Positions 21,301 to 33,420 of a stretch of 64,000 bases of DNA are shown piece by piece. This DNA is from Tretioscincus oriximinensis (taxonomy: Eukaryota; Chordata; Lepidosauria; Squamata; Gymnophthalmidae), in assembly GCA_022410635.1 (NCBI GenBank), contig JAJVDF010000205.1, forward strand, positions 1,004,658-1,068,657, in the 5' to 3' direction. Both the position numbers and the translations under genes were made by a program. Within the stretch, counting starts at the first letter, position 1. Each line of letters opens with the position of its first letter. Below the pieces are notes generated by a model. That model made no database searches and was not told the origin of the DNA. It worked only from the letters and a program-made list of their open reading frames with translations.

Positions 21301-21996
21301 AAGAACATAACATAAGAACATAAGAAGAGCCATACTGGATCAGGCCACAGCCCATCGAGTCCAGCATTCTGTGTCACACAGAGGCCCACCAGATGCACCT
21401 GGGCAGTCCAAACAGAGGAAAGCAAAATATGTCCTCCTGTTCGTGACTCCCTGCAAATGGTATTTCAAGAGTCCTGCCTGTTGCTCCATCCCGGAGGCGA
21501 CATCCAGACAACTATCTTAGTATCCATTAATACTGTTAGTGTCCATAAACCTGTCTAGTCCTGTCTTGAAACTATCCAAGCTGTTTGCTACCACTACCTC
21601 TTCAGGAAGTAAATTCCACTGGCCGATGACCCTCTGGGTGAAAAAATACTTTCCTTTGTCTGTTCTCACTTTTCTACCCAACAGTTTTAAGGAATGCCCT
21701 CTGGTCCTTGTGTTGTGTGATAGAGAAAACATTTTTTCTCTATTCACTCTGCCGATCCCCTGCATGATTTTGTACACTTCAATCAGATCACCCCTCAAAC
21801 GTCTCCTTTCAAGGCTGAAGAGGCCCAGACGTTGCAGCCTTGCTTCGTAAGGGAGGTGCTCCAGACCCTTGATCATTTTTGTTGCCCTCTTCTGCACCGT
21901 CTCCAGTTCCAAAATATCTCTCTTGAGATGTGGTGACCAGAACTGAACACAATATTCCAAATGTGGCCTCACCACAGATTTATAAAGAGGCAAAGC
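21301..21996 (-). pseudogene. CR1-B LINE 3' end, ORF2 C-terminus intact
   Basis: This is the best CR1-B copy here. Its tail (aagaacataacataagaaca) lies at 21301, followed by the 3' UTR. The frame 21993-21517 is open for 158 residues: YKSVVRPHLEYCVQFWSPHL, KRATKMIKGLEHLPYEARLQ, LGLFSLERRRLRGDLIEVYK, KYFFTQRVIGQWNLLPEEVV, and a terminal LDRFMDTNSINGY. It is truncated 5' at 21996, so the RT domain is absent. It serves as the reference for the other copies. Confidence 0.93.
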
Positions 21997-22073
21997 AACA
22001 TCAGATCAGATCCATTTTAGTAAATCCAGAGTACAGGGCAACTTCTTCAGAGTACCCAGGTGCAGTTGGTGGA

Positions 22074-22455
22074 TAGGCTGACCAGATGCCCCTTGTTTGG
22101 GGTGGGGAACCCCGTTTGGGGGTGTCTACCCCACCCTCCCGGGTCAGGCAATTTCCCCACTTTTACTGAAATCTTTTTTAAAAAAAAAATTGATTTTTTT
22201 TTAAATTCACTGACAACCGGGGCCAGCTCCTGAAGGCACCCTCACTTCAATATTTTTTTNNAAAAAATGCAAATTTCTANCACACTTCAAAAATTTTTGC
22301 ACACTTCAAAAAATTATTTTGTGCCTCATGGATTTCTTGGGTTGGAATTTTGTAGGGGTATGCATGATGGTGGGTGATTTGCATATTAACGAATATGCAA
22401 ATTTGCATGAATATTAATTACCCCAGTTTAGGCTTCAGAAAATCTTGTTAGTCTA
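22074..22455. mobile_element. Non-autonomous hAT MITE (382 bp)
   Basis: It begins taggctgaccagatgcccc and ends aatcttgttagtcta, the complementary terminus. It is flanked by ttggtgga (22066-22073) and ttggtaga (22456-22463), a 7/8 target duplication as in hAT. The interior shares ggggtgtctaccccac, gccagctcctgaaggcac and gaatatgcaaatt with the copy at 13572-14105. Non-coding. Confidence 0.87.
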
Positions 22456-22470
22456 TTGGTAGATCACTGA

Positions 22471-22538
22471 GTGAGTCAGAATCTAGCATTAGATGGGCTG
22501 TGGCCTGTATCAGCATGGCTCCTCTTATAATCTTATGC
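22471..22538 (+). repeat. CR1-B LINE 3' terminal fragment
   Basis: Only the last part of the 3' UTR is present: tagatgggctgtggcctg, then catggctcctcttataatct. Confidence 0.65.
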
Positions 22539-23822
22539 ATCTTGCCCTCCCATGCCACTCAGAAAGTGGCACAAGTTGCTAGCTGTCTAAAGCTCTGAGC
22601 TCTCTAGAGCCTAATTTCAGAAGTGCATCAAAGCATGCCACCAGAATGGTCCTGTTCCATGACTCTAGAATGCCAGTGGACCAATTTGATCAGATCTACC
22701 CAGAAATGATCCAGGTAACTATCTTGGACCAGCTGATTCAGAATATTCCCTTTTTTGTTCAGATAGAGCCAAAGCAAATGAATATTTATATAAATAAATC
22801 TTGCTCATTCATTCACTTATCTTTAGTCTGGATCCTGGTTCTATGCTAGACCTCTTTCCTCTACATTTTGATGTAGACTAGATATTCTACTCCTTTTAGT
22901 ATAACTAACTAAATAAAAAAAGGTGTGGGCAAGAAGAGTCTGTTTTTATACCCCACTTTTTTCAACTCCCCAAAAGACCAAATGCTCTTCCATGAAGACT
23001 CAGAAGCTCTTCGTTCCAGCCTTCCTTGCATCATCTGCTTAAGCAGATCCAACACANGGATGGAATGTGGGAAAGAGACCTTCTCTGGAACGTGCTCTCG
23101 GATTCTCTTCTTATACATCTGCTTTTTCTGTAGGTGGTGCAAGCTCACCAGAAGAATTTGGGAATGTTCAGCTGTTGCATTAAATTTCTGGGCTTGTCAC
23201 CCCCTCCTTGTACTTGAACGAAGAAGCACTGTGATGCCACTACTTTAAAATATAACTGTGACTGGCTCCTACTGAAGCAGAACTAGCATCCGTTACCATG
23301 GATACCAGCAAACTAATTATAAGGAGTTTTGAGTCAGCGGAGGTAACAAGTCATCCTACCCATTAAAAATACATATATATATGAGAGAGAACAGGCGCAG
23401 GTCACATAGACAATGAACCAAAGATTGTCTTGCATTAATCTCAAGGGTGTCGTACTTAAGGAAGATTCAACTGGTTCTTTGTCAGCAGAAGCTGCAGAAT
23501 CACAGGGACAAAGGAGGTTATCTAGTTGAATGAAGTATTTGCTGGGCACAATACTGACCCCTTCAGATAGACCACTAGTCTTTTCTCAAATATACCCAGT
23601 AAAAGAAAACCTGCCACATCCCAAGGCTCATAAGTCAACTGTCAAACAGCTCCTACCATCTGAAAGTTTATCTTAATGCGCAACTGAAATCTGTTTCCCT
23701 ACAATCTCGGCCCATTAGTTCTAGCAAAAGGCCATAAATCTGTTCTGCCCACTCTGTGACACACTTAAGTCTGTGTGATGCTGCTCAGGTGAACGNTATT
23801 ACTGTAAGTGGAACCTTCCTCC

Positions 23823-23867
23823 TCATTGTTTATGAGGTCCCCATGTTGAGGGGACCTCATAAACAAT
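23823..23867. repeat. Perfect 19-bp inverted repeat (hairpin)
   Basis: Arms cattgtttatgaggtcccc (23823-23841) and ggggacctcataaacaatg (23849-23867) are exact complements around the 7-nt loop atgttga. Nothing else around it resembles the MITEs here. Confidence 0.9.
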
Positions 23868-24074
23868 GTGAAGTATTGCTGCGTTATAAATCTGGCATGA
23901 TGTAAGGTAAATATAGTAGAGTAATAAAACTGCCTATGCTTGTCTTTGTTCCTGACATGATGCAGCATAGAGCACTCCCCCCACAAAAGGTTTATATTTG
24001 TTAAATCAAACACTTGGAAGAACTACAAGTAATAGTGTGCTGCTGGGAGGAAGCATTCTTCTGTAGGCACGTGG

Positions 24075-24130
24075 AGATGTCGACTTGTCCATGAAAGCTC
24101 TTGTTGGTCTCTAAAAGTGCTACAATGCTT
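24075..24130 (+). repeat. Repeat Z fragment
   Basis: gacttgtccatgaaagctct, then ttggtctctaaaagtgcta, is the middle of the repeat Z unit, diverged. Confidence 0.5.
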
Positions 24131-24286
24131 TACCTCCATTGTCAAATGTTCTGAATCATTCTAAGTCATATGTCAGAATCATTGATTACATCTAGCCATT
24201 TTGAGGAAATGCCTATAGTAATCCATCAAGTCTTCATGATGGTCCAGCAAAAATTAGAGTGGACTCCTTGATTTCTTTCAAAAAAA

Positions 24287-24546
24287 TAACATAAGAAGAG
24301 CCATACTGGATCAGGTCACAGCGCATCTAGTCCAGCATTCTGTCTCACACAGAGGCCCACCAGATGCACCTGGGCAGTCTGAACAGAGGAAAGCAAAATC
24401 TGCACCTGTTCATGACTCCCTGCAAATGGTATTTCAGGAGTCCTGCCTGTTGCTCTATCCCGGAGGTAACATCCAGACATCTATCCTAGTATCCATTTAT
24501 ACCCTTGGTATCCATAAATCTGTCTAGTCCTGTCTTGAAACTATCC
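24287..24546 (-). repeat. CR1-B LINE 3' UTR and tail
   Basis: Antisense tail and 3' UTR: aacataagaagagccatact through tccataaatctgtctagtcc. A 14-bp unit (actatcctgtcttg) is duplicated at its truncated 5' edge near 24538. Confidence 0.87.
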
Positions 24547-24917
24547 TGTCTTGAAAATACTGTGGCACTGTTAGGGGCATAATTTGGCNGGGGCTGTACT
24601 CATTTGGACCTCTCTCAAAACTATTGTATCTGTGATCGCCATCCGTAACACTTATCCAACATTTTAATTTGAATGGCTCTAGGGTGCATTGAGTGATGTT
24701 ATTCATATCCTCTGTACAAAATTACTATATGATTGTTCTTTATGTGGCTGCTATTATNAGCAGATAAGAAATGAATGCTTTGATGAAAATGATCTGAATT
24801 ATCCATCCACTTCCTTAGATGACTGTTTTTTTCCATTTGTACTGAGAACATATGCCAAACCAGGACCTCATGGGCTTGTTTGGTTGTTTTGCTTTTTGTT
24901 TGCTATCATTTCAGAAT

Positions 24918-25582
24918 GAGTTGTTGGGGATCATAAGGAAAGGAATAAAAAATAAGTCCACAAGTATTGTTTTGCTACTTTATAAATCTGTAGTGAGGTC
25001 ACATTTGGAATTCTGTGTCCAATTTTGATCAACACATCTCAAAAAAGATATTATGGAACTAGAGAAGGTGCAGAAGAGGACAACAAGAATGGTCAAAGGA
25101 CTGGAGAACCTCCCTTATGAAGTCAGGCTACAACATCCGGGGCATTTCAGCCTTGAAAAATGGCATTTGCGAGTTGATCTGATCGACTGTATAAAATCAC
25201 CCAGGACCAGGGAGCATTCCTTGAAACTAATAGGCAGAACAGTGAGAACAAACAAAGACGTTTTTCAACCAGAGGGTCATCGGCCTGTGGACTTTACTTC
25301 CAGAAGAGCTGGTGATAGCTAATAGCCTGGATAGATTCAAGACAGGGTTAAACAAGCTTATAACTAGCTACTAGGGTGGATTTTTTGAAACTGCCTCTGG
25401 GATGGAGCAACAGGCAGTACTTGTGAAATTCCATTTGCAGGGAGTCGAGAATCGGTGAAGATTCTGCCTTCTTTTGTTCAGACTGCTCAGGTGTAATTGT
25501 TGGGCCTCTGTGTGAGACAGAATGCAGGACTAGATCGGCTCTGGCCCGATTCAGCAGGGTTCCTTTTATGTTCTTATGAATT
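24918..25582 (+). pseudogene. CR1-B LINE 3' end
   Basis: This sense copy covers the ORF2 C-terminus and the whole 3' UTR. The frame 25053-25322 reads MELEKVQKRTTRMVKGLENL, PYEVRLQHPGHFSLEKWHLR, then drops about 40 codons relative to 21517-21993 before HSLKLIGRTVRTNKDVFQPE. It ends gcagggttccttttatgttctt. Stops and the deletion make it non-functional. Confidence 0.9.
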
Positions 25583-27644
25583 CCAGTATGTGTTTTCCAC
25601 GGGTGAAGAGCAACTACGCATCATCTTTCCCTCTGCTGATGTTCTGTGAACTCACTGCATGTCAAGTTTGCCCTAAGCAATCACAAGCAATGAGGACAGC
25701 TACACATTTCACCACAATGTCTTGTGATTAGTATGCAAGTACTTCACTTAATGCAATCCTGGAAACTTGCAGTACCAATATTTGCCCTCTCCCATGCACT
25801 TACCTTGCTGGAGCAGTTCTGGCAGTAGAATTGCCCCAGTGGATTACTGAATGGGCCCCTTGATGGCCTAGAGTCATAGATCTGGGCTTAGAAATCCATG
25901 GCTTAGAAATCCATGGTGTTCAGTTGTATCAGCTGAAGATAAAGAAAGGAAACTGAAAATTCAGGAGTAGAGTCATATTGTTGAACAGTGTAAATGAAGT
26001 ATACAAAATGCGCCTACTCAGTCCCTAAATAATTTCCTTATGTATCTACTCTGATTCATCTCGGTTGTAACAACTAACAAATCTGGGACAAAGCTTTGCT
26101 CTTTCCTTGACCTGCATTCATCCTCCTCCTCTTGAGAATTTTGTTACATTAATTGGATGTTGCATTGATTTTAATTTGTATGAATCAGACAGGTACTGAG
26201 TCAGAATTTTGCTGCCTGGTACTAGTTGTGTTTTACCTGTGCTTCCTTTAAAACACAGTATGTATTTTGCATTTATTGTTGTGATGTTCTGGGCAAACTC
26301 ATGCTCCTGCAACCTGTTCTCTTCTGGCTGTTTGGCAGCAGTAGGGAAAAATAAAATACTGAGATGGGCAAATAAAGTTTCAGAAAAGTATCATTCTAGG
26401 GATTACAGGGATGGTGTAGCTTCCCAGTGAGAAAAAGGTTAGTTTAAAGTGTTTGTTGTTTTTAGCTTTGGGAAAAGGGTGGAATGGTGTATAAAGATAA
26501 AGTAGAAATGTATAGGAGGAAGAAAATAGATTAATGGTTTTTTTAGTCAGAATCTTACAGAATCAGAGATCCTTTCCTGGGGTCAACCAAAGAAGGAGGC
26601 CATTTTCCCTCCTAGAAACCTCCATCTGCACAAGATGGAATGTAGGCCAGATTAGAAGTATGCTGGGTTACTAATGTTAATGTCTATCTAGGCACTGGGA
26701 TTAATACACCAGGTTATGGAAGCATTTAGATCCGATGTCCCCGAAGTCCAGTATATTACAGTGCTCCCATTTTGGTGGTGCAGTTAGGGTACATTGCTGA
26801 AATGACACGCCCCCCCCCCGCCCCCCCGAGCACTGAAGACCACAAATGTACATTCATGTCTTTCAGAATATTTGGAACCTCCCTGTGCTTACTCTGTTGT
26901 TGGTACAAAAAGGAGGAGGATAGTGCAGAATAGGCCATCACAGCGTAGATGGTCTTGTTTTGTGCAGGTTTCAGAAAAAGGGCAGCCCACCCATGTTAAG
27001 ATAATCTAGGTAAGGGCAGAAATGAGGTTTGTTTCTGGCGTAATGCAATATTCAGTTTTGGCAATAGACCACCCTGTTTCATATTAATTGGAAGTCAGTT
27101 CCTACTAAATTCGCCCCAATTTTGAAATTTCGCACTGCAGTTTAGTGGAGTGGAGTTATTGTGTGTACCATTATGTATAGGTTTATTTGCACTCAAAGTA
27201 AACACGGTGACATAAAGTATAAGAAAAACACAGCATTCCAGTATTAATACAACATTTCTTGTGAATGTAGGTCTGCTAGAATAAAAGAGAGGGTGGGTGG
27301 GCAGTATTTTAAATATGTTTCAGTGTATGTGTTGTATCCTAAGGCGGTGGGTCAAATAGAACGAATAAATGGGTGAATAAATGAAGCAGAAGGACAAAAT
27401 TACATTATCCATCTCCGGGTAAATTCGAAATCTGATTTTATAATTATAAATATAAATAAATAAACATGTGAATTTCATCCTTTATTAAGGAGCATCACCT
27501 ATATATGAATTTGCTGTGATGTTTTAATTTAACTTCATATAGAAATGTTATTTTTCTTCCCACTTTTAGATACTATTTTGATACTGTTTTATGTTAATGT
27601 TAATCTTGTGTTTAACCCTAGCTCTTCTGTTAATTAGGGGAAAA
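25583..27644. other. No gene seen; poly-C tract
   Basis: This is largely unique-looking. A short tandem copy of gcttagaaatccatgg lies near 25887-25918. A run of C broken by one G at 26810-26827 could form a G-quadruplex on the minus strand. No ORF has a recognisable motif. Confidence 0.5.
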
Positions 27645-27700
27645 TATACTGCTCAAAACAATTAAGGGAACACTTTAACATACACTATGTTATGAAAACT
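27645..27700. mobile_element. Single end of the Tc1/mariner-like MITE family
   Basis: It starts TATACTGCTCAAAACAATTA and continues agggaacactttaacatac, identical to one arm of the palindromic MITEs. I find no matching opposite arm in the next kilobase. Either the copy lost its other half, or it is the end of a longer element. Confidence 0.75.
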
Positions 27701-29023
27701 AGAATGAAAACTTACACACACCAAGAATCTAGATCTCCAATGCGAACAGCCGTGTAGTGACTGAGTAGAGCGGCCACCAGGAAACATGGGCTATGGTGTT
27801 GTGAGCACACTTTATAAAACCACAAATTACCTCTCACTCACAGAAAATTAAAACGTTGCTGACATTTTTGGACCAATATAAAAGCTGTTTCCATTTATCA
27901 GGTTGCCATATGACTAGTGTTACTTAGGGGGGGGAATTAAACAATATTTGAAGCTCATAAATATCACACACACTTTGTGTTCACCATTATGCAAAGAGAA
28001 ACTTGCTGTGCATTTGAGTGCAATAAAAAACTGTGTTTTTTTTAGACTGAGTCAGCCACATGTTAAAATAAAACTTCCTAATGGTAACAGTCTAATTTGA
28101 GACATATTACCTCCTAATAAAACAATCTGTGGGTGGCAAACCTAGACAGACTAGTGATCTCGTTGGCATTGGTTCCATGGCAATGTTTTTTGGTTTGTAC
28201 TTAAATTGCCTTCCCCAGCACACAGTATATATGCTGGATAACAGCTTGGCAATTTGGTTCTTTTTAGTTTATTTGTTCCAACTTCCATATGCAACATGGG
28301 CTTGGACTTTCAGATTTCATCTTCATACTATCTTTAGTCCTCTGCTGGAAATGGTAAGTATTAGACCTGTCAACTTCTGCAAATAAAGCATGAGCATTTC
28401 TTCCTGAATATTGTATGTACAAAACAAAGACCATAACAAACTCATTGAAGGATCAGACAAAAGGTTCGTGCCCACAGGAAGGATAATGTTCCTGCTGTGG
28501 CTGGTGGTCACCATTGTATGGGTTTGTAGGTGTTCAAAGAGTGTTCAAACACAGTTCGAAGACCTTTGAAACTGAAGGTCAAGGAGAATAGTTATTTAAT
28601 TTTCCTCTAGCTTCGTTTGGCTTTTTTGTGCATCACAGATTGATCAAGTCAACCTCTTAGCCGTGACTGCCATGGTTGAGTACTTCAGTAGCCCTGACGA
28701 GACAGAGAGTACCTGCCAACACCTGATGTGGCACTCTTCAGTCACCACCTGTGGAAGGTCTATGCACCTGAAATTACAATTGCTTCTGCGAATGCCACTG
28801 GGCAAAGACAGGAAAAGAACAGTCTAAACCACCACTGCTTGATATTATTGCACCCAACTCACCTTCTGGACCATGGTCGCACTCTTAGAAATGCTGGATG
28901 TGAGGGCAATGGAAGTAGCAGGTTCAGGATTCTTGTTATTCTGTCCTTTTCCAGCAAGCTGTGCAATTGTGATCTTCCAGCATCTGGCCTCATAATCCTT
29001 AGATTGACCCAAAGGTAAGTACA
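27701..29023. other. No gene seen
   Basis: Spacer without coding homology. The plus-strand frame 28728-29018 (96 codons) has no recognised domain and is probably chance. Confidence 0.45.
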
Positions 29024-29335
29024 GAAAGAAGAAAAGTCTGTTTTTTATACCCCATTATTCTTATCTGAATGGACTCAAGAGTGGCTTATGAAGTTATTTT
29101 TTATCCAAAGGCTGTCTTCTATATTCCCCAGCAAGTTGTACGATTCCCATTAATCTACTCGCAAATGTCTTTGCTTTCAAACAGCTGGACTGGCTGAAGC
29201 TGAGACCAGTAGAGGAAGCTCATCCCACTCCACAACTGCCACATGCACCTCAAACTCATTTGCTCTGTTGAAACATGAAGCTCTTAATGTCATGCACCAC
29301 CATGCCTCTAGGCTGAAGTACTTCACTTCTCCTTC
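29024..29335 (-). repeat. Repeat X copy (LINE-like 3' end)
   Basis: It begins agaagaaaagtctgtttttt then accccattattc, the reverse complement of the CORE-SINE 3' terminus. It continues into non-SINE sequence shared with 33912 and 42471: cttctatattccccagcaag, then agctgagaccagtagaggaa. Minus orientation is inferred from the SINE-like tail. It may be a LINE whose 3' end the SINE borrowed. Confidence 0.7.
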
Positions 29336-30062
29336 TTCCCTTAACTTTTGTGTCAAAAAAGCAAAGGGAAGGTTGTGACTCATAATTCGTTTCCCTGAAT
29401 TGTAGACAAAAATTTGTTCTCCCTTAATTTGAATCTTGAAGAGGCTGAAACATCGGAAGAAGGGGACTCTGAAAACCAAGCTCAGATTGGGAAAGCTTTA
29501 GTAGAACTAGGACTGTTGTACTTCATACAAACACAAGCTCATGTTCCTGCGAGGTGATAATGAAAAGAGGATGGAATGTTTGTGTATCATCTTTGCACCC
29601 CCAACTCAGCAAAATCCAGGACATGTGCACATGCAAGCGAAAATTGTGCCTTGCGTTTTAATTTTAAAAGTCACTGTGTGTAGGTTTTTCAGCTCATTGT
29701 AAGCAGAAGCTTTTAGCAGTGACTCATCCATGCTGGCAAATGCTAATGCAGGACTGCAGTCTAATGGCAGATCTTGGGCAGGGGAAAGGGTGATGGGTAA
29801 CAAGGATAATGCAGCCAGCATTTCTCTTTGCAGGTGGCTAAGGCAGAGCCGGCTTGTGGTGTGTTGACTCCTATGCTCTTAAATAGCAATCCCCAACGCC
29901 CACATATGCTTTGCAAATATCTCTTGCTTTTATTGAACAGTATCTGCCAAGTTAAAAGATATACTGTTGCAGTTCGATTAGTCCCTTTCTTCTCCTTCTC
30001 CTTCATCAGAGTCCTGCCTGGTGGTGTAGAGACCCAACCTGGTGCAGCGTTAGGATTATTTG
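29336..30062. other. No gene seen
   Basis: No recognisable coding sequence or repeat. Confidence 0.45.
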
Positions 30063-30240
30063 GGGTGGCAATTCTTGGGTGCGGAGCCTAAAATCTTGTG
30101 CAAGCAAAATTTGATGATGCCACTTCCAGTCCCGCTCTGGAAGTGTGATCATGTTGAGTGACCTTTCATTTGTGATTTCACTTCCGCCCCCCAGGGCCCC
30201 CTTTCCAGAAGCAGGAGCTGGAAATGACATAACCTAATGA
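30063..30240 (+). repeat. Repeat Y copy
   Basis: It runs from tggcaattcttgggtgcgga through caaaatttgatgatgccact to aagcaggagctggaaatgac. The same order appears inverted at 54130-54325. It is probably a non-autonomous DNA element, class uncertain. Confidence 0.65.
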
Positions 30241-30307
30241 GATGGATTTCCAGTGTGAGAGCGGGAAATCTGATAAAACGTAAGAGATTCTTGTGCGACT
30301 CAAAACA

Positions 30308-30510
30308 TTAGTCTGCTGCTGTGATTGGTGTGTCAGACTCTTATCTGGAAAACTCCTGGTTTAATTCTGCACTCCCCCATGAAGCCAGCTGAGTGACCTT
30401 TGGAGATCTCTCAGCCTACCTCACAAGGGATCTGTTGTGAAGAGAAGAACAGAATGTTATGAAAACCACTTTGACTCTCTTCTGGTTGAGAAGTAGAATA
30501 TTAAGAACCA
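30308..30510 (+). repeat. tRNA-derived CORE-SINE
   Basis: This is a nearly full copy with a diverged tRNA-like head (tggtttaattctgcactccc), the core (agctgagtgacctttgg, cctacctcacaagggatctg) and a 3' end reading aagaaccaaagtctcc. It has a small deletion after the gtgacc block. Confidence 0.8.
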
Positions 30511-31455
30511 AAGTCTCCTTTTCCACTTCTTCTCTCAGCCCTCTAGCCTTTTTTTCTTACTTGTCAGTCACCTCATGTGCTTGCCTTCCTTTTCCAGCCC
30601 ATACATGTACTTTTATCCTACTTCTGCTTTCCCAAGCAAGTTTCACCACGGGAAGTTTAAAATCCTATCAGAATCGGACAATTGACACAAAGTATTCAAT
30701 CCCCTTTCCCTCCATGTGGCTTCTGAACCTGCTTAGACTAAATGTGCTCAGCTCAGTTACAGGTCAATGTTCAGCATACTTGAAAGAAAATCCACAGAGG
30801 GAAGAAGTCAAATGAACTGCATAGGCTGTGGAGACAGTTTTAGAATATATTCATACGCTGGTTTAACCAAAAAGTGGCTTAGAGAGTGTTTGCATCCCAC
30901 ATAAAAGGCCATTTCCAAAGTGCATTATGTGACCTTTAAAGTGGATTAGAGGTATTATAGAGCTGCCACAATCTACCATTCTAAGCTGCTTTTAAAAAAT
31001 GTACGTAAGTGCAGCCAGAATCAAAACTAAGCCTCATGCTTACAAACAAACAACAAAAAAACTGTACACACAGGAAAAAGTAAAGTTCATAAGCATTCCA
31101 GTGCTGATGGAGTTTGTTCTTTAAGGATGAACTTGAGATTAGAGAAAACAAAAGAAACCACAGCACTGGATTACCTTTGATAATCACATATGAAGAGTGC
31201 TCTAGTCTTTCCATATTCAAGTAATTGTAGCTGGGAACCATTTGCATCTTCAGGCATTAGGAAATGTTTCCTGCCTTTCATATTCTGCAGACAGAAGTAC
31301 TCCAACTTCTATCCTAGGAGCAGGAAGTGTGGAGGCTGTATTCTAGGCTTTCCCTGTTCTACATGTCTGGCTCCTTCCCGCTCAATCCCACTGCGACTGG
31401 ATGAAAACATGTCACACCACATTTTACCACCCAATCACAGTGAGGGGGGTGCCCC
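30511..31455. other. No gene seen
   Basis: No recognisable feature. The 118-codon plus-strand frame at 30459-30815 overlaps the SINE and has no motif. Confidence 0.45.
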
Positions 31456-31670
31456 AGGCATGTATTTATTTACATTTCTGTACCACCCTATACCTGCAGA
31501 CTCAGAGTGGTTAACAATAAAAAACAAACTAACATATTAAAACAACATTATCTGAAAGTAGGGAAGGGAGTTTTTTCAGCCAAATGCCAGATTAAAGAGG
31601 TGTATCTTCAAGCATTTTCTGTCTATTTGGAAAAAGAAGGAAAAAGGCTTGTGAGTGGCCAGTCAATCGT
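31456..31670 (-). repeat. L2 LINE 3' end
   Basis: atgtatttatttacatttct, ccaccctatacctgcag and ggttaacaataaaaaac are the antisense of the L2 3' UTR with its (TAAA)n tail, as at 33390-33420. Non-coding. Confidence 0.75.
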
Positions 31671-32036
31671 TATACAAAGACAAAGGAACAAGGGGAAGGA
31701 TGGGGGAGGGAGAAAGAGAGTCACAAAACATGCAAGTATGCAGTTGTAAAAAAATAAAGTAAATACAATAATTCAAAGGAATAATGCCATCAACAACTGG
31801 GAGTGGTCAATAGGGAGTATACTTGCTTGTGGGTATCTGCTGCACTGGCTTTTCCGATGTTCTTTGTAGAAAGATTTTTGTGGTTGCCATCACAAAAGGA
31901 TGAATCATTGGAAAGTGGAAGCAAAGATGTCACTTTGGTGATCAATTCAGCTCCATATCAGGGCCCATTCTCACTGACTACAGAAAACCAAATGGGGCTA
32001 AGCAAAGTTCAGCCTTTCTTGAATAGCGATGACTTT
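31671..32036. other. No gene seen
   Basis: No recognisable feature. Confidence 0.4.
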
Positions 32037-32225
32037 TTATTTATTTATTTATTTACATTTTTATCCTGCCCTATACCCGTAGGTCTCAGGGTGGTTAACA
32101 ATAAAAATGATAATTAACACATTAAAAACAGCCATATCTAAAAATGGGGAGAGACAGTAGTTTTCTCAGGGAAGGCCAGGCCAAAGAGGTGCTTCTTAAT
32201 CACAGTCAGCTTCTTTCTGGAAATT
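32037..32225 (-). repeat. L2 LINE 3' end
   Basis: The (ATTT)n tract is followed by atcctgccctatacccgtag and gtctcagggtggttaac, then aggccaaagaggtgcttctt, which is antisense to the ORF2 end. It sits about 370 bp from a second antisense L2 end. Confidence 0.8.
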
Positions 32226-32680
32226 TCCAGCTTAAACTACTGTAATGTGCTCCACATGAGGGTATTTTGATAATAATCCAAAAAACTGGAACTAATGCAG
32301 AATGTAGCAGGTCAGCCAGTACTGGTGGTTTTGAGGTAGACACATACCACACCAATCTTGAAAAATCTGCATTGAGCCTGTGTGTGTGTATGTTTAAAGT
32401 TAATGTGTGATTAGTGATAAGGATCTCTTTAGGAGATCACAAAACTGTTTTGAAATTAGTGGTTACCTAACAAAGGAAATAAAGGATCCTCTGCAGATCT
32501 TAAGGCACAAACAGGGTGATATGGGAGAAGGGGTTCCTTTAAAAAGTTTAGATATTTTGGGCCAAAGTTAAACATGATAGTTAAACGATATTCCTATCTA
32601 TTGTTTGAAATGTACATTTTATTATGTAAAAATAAAGTACAAAAGATGCATCCACATGCACGCTAAGATTATCACATAAG
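32226..32680. other. No gene seen
   Basis: Nothing recognisable. Confidence 0.4.
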
Positions 32681-32766
32681 TGATCACAGAATCATAGTTA
32701 GAAGCTATCTCCACCGTCATTGGGTTCAGCCCCCAGCTCAATGTTGGATTCACTAAACATCTTATG
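32681..32766 (-). repeat. CR1-A LINE 3' terminal fragment
   Basis: tgatcacagaatcatagtta, then gggttcagcccccagctcaa, is a diverged antisense CR1-A tail and 3' UTR. Short and old. Confidence 0.65.
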
Positions 32767-33099
32767 TGTTTATCACTTTGATGCCCAGATGACTGGGGCA
32801 GTAGCATGAGGAATGCACGGTAAAGGTGCCTTTCACCGGCATCTGGCACTTGCTCATCCAGGTTGTTTCATCAGCATAAAATATCTAGATGGTCACCATC
32901 ATCTTTTCAATCACCACACAAATACACACTGGCTCCAACCAACAAGGTGGCACACGCCATAATGCTCATCAGGGAAAAAGCTCTATGAAAGCTGCTTTTC
33001 CTGGTGTTTTATATAGTGCAATAATATAGCATTTTTTCATTCTTTCCTTGTAGTGCTATGGTGTGAGTGGTATAAAATGGTTTGGCAATAACTCCATCC

Positions 33100-33420
33100 T
33101 AGTGTAAGGAAAGCAGGCAGGGGAGGGGAGTGGGTGCAAGCAAGGGCCTTCTCAGTGGTTGCCCCTTGTCTTTGGAACAGTCTCCCCCTCAAGGTGCGTC
33201 TATCATCATCGTTGTATTCTTTTAGAAGGTCCTTGAAGACGCACCTCTTTTGCCTGGCCTTTGGCTGAAGAAATGCCATCTCTATCCCTACTTTTAATAT
33301 TGTTTTATACTTTTTTAATTTTTGTATTGATGTTTTACTGTTTTTGCCGCCCTGAGACCTTCGGGTATAGGGCGGGGTATAAGTATAAATAAATAAATAA
33401 ATAAATAATAATAAATAAAA
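33100..33420 (+). pseudogene. L2 LINE ORF2 C-terminus and 3' tail
   Basis: In the frame 33136-33267 the peptide reads ARAFSVVAPCLWNSLPLKVR, then SSSLYSFRRSLKTHLF, and ends at a stop near 33270. This is the conserved extreme C-terminus of L2 ORF2. The 3' UTR has the module ccgccctgagaccttcgggt, then tataagtataaataaata. The homology before 33130 is lost, so this is a 5'-truncated copy. The longer antisense ORF 33037-33645 is a shadow of this repeat. Confidence 0.9.

Larger units (their letters stand above)
22539..24286. other. No gene seen, apart from small repeats
   Basis: No coding homology. At 22934-22975 gaagagtctgtttttatacccc resembles the 3' end of repeat X (29024, 33912, 42471). A hairpin at 23823 and a repeat Z scrap at 24075 are listed separately. 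Confidence 0.45.
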
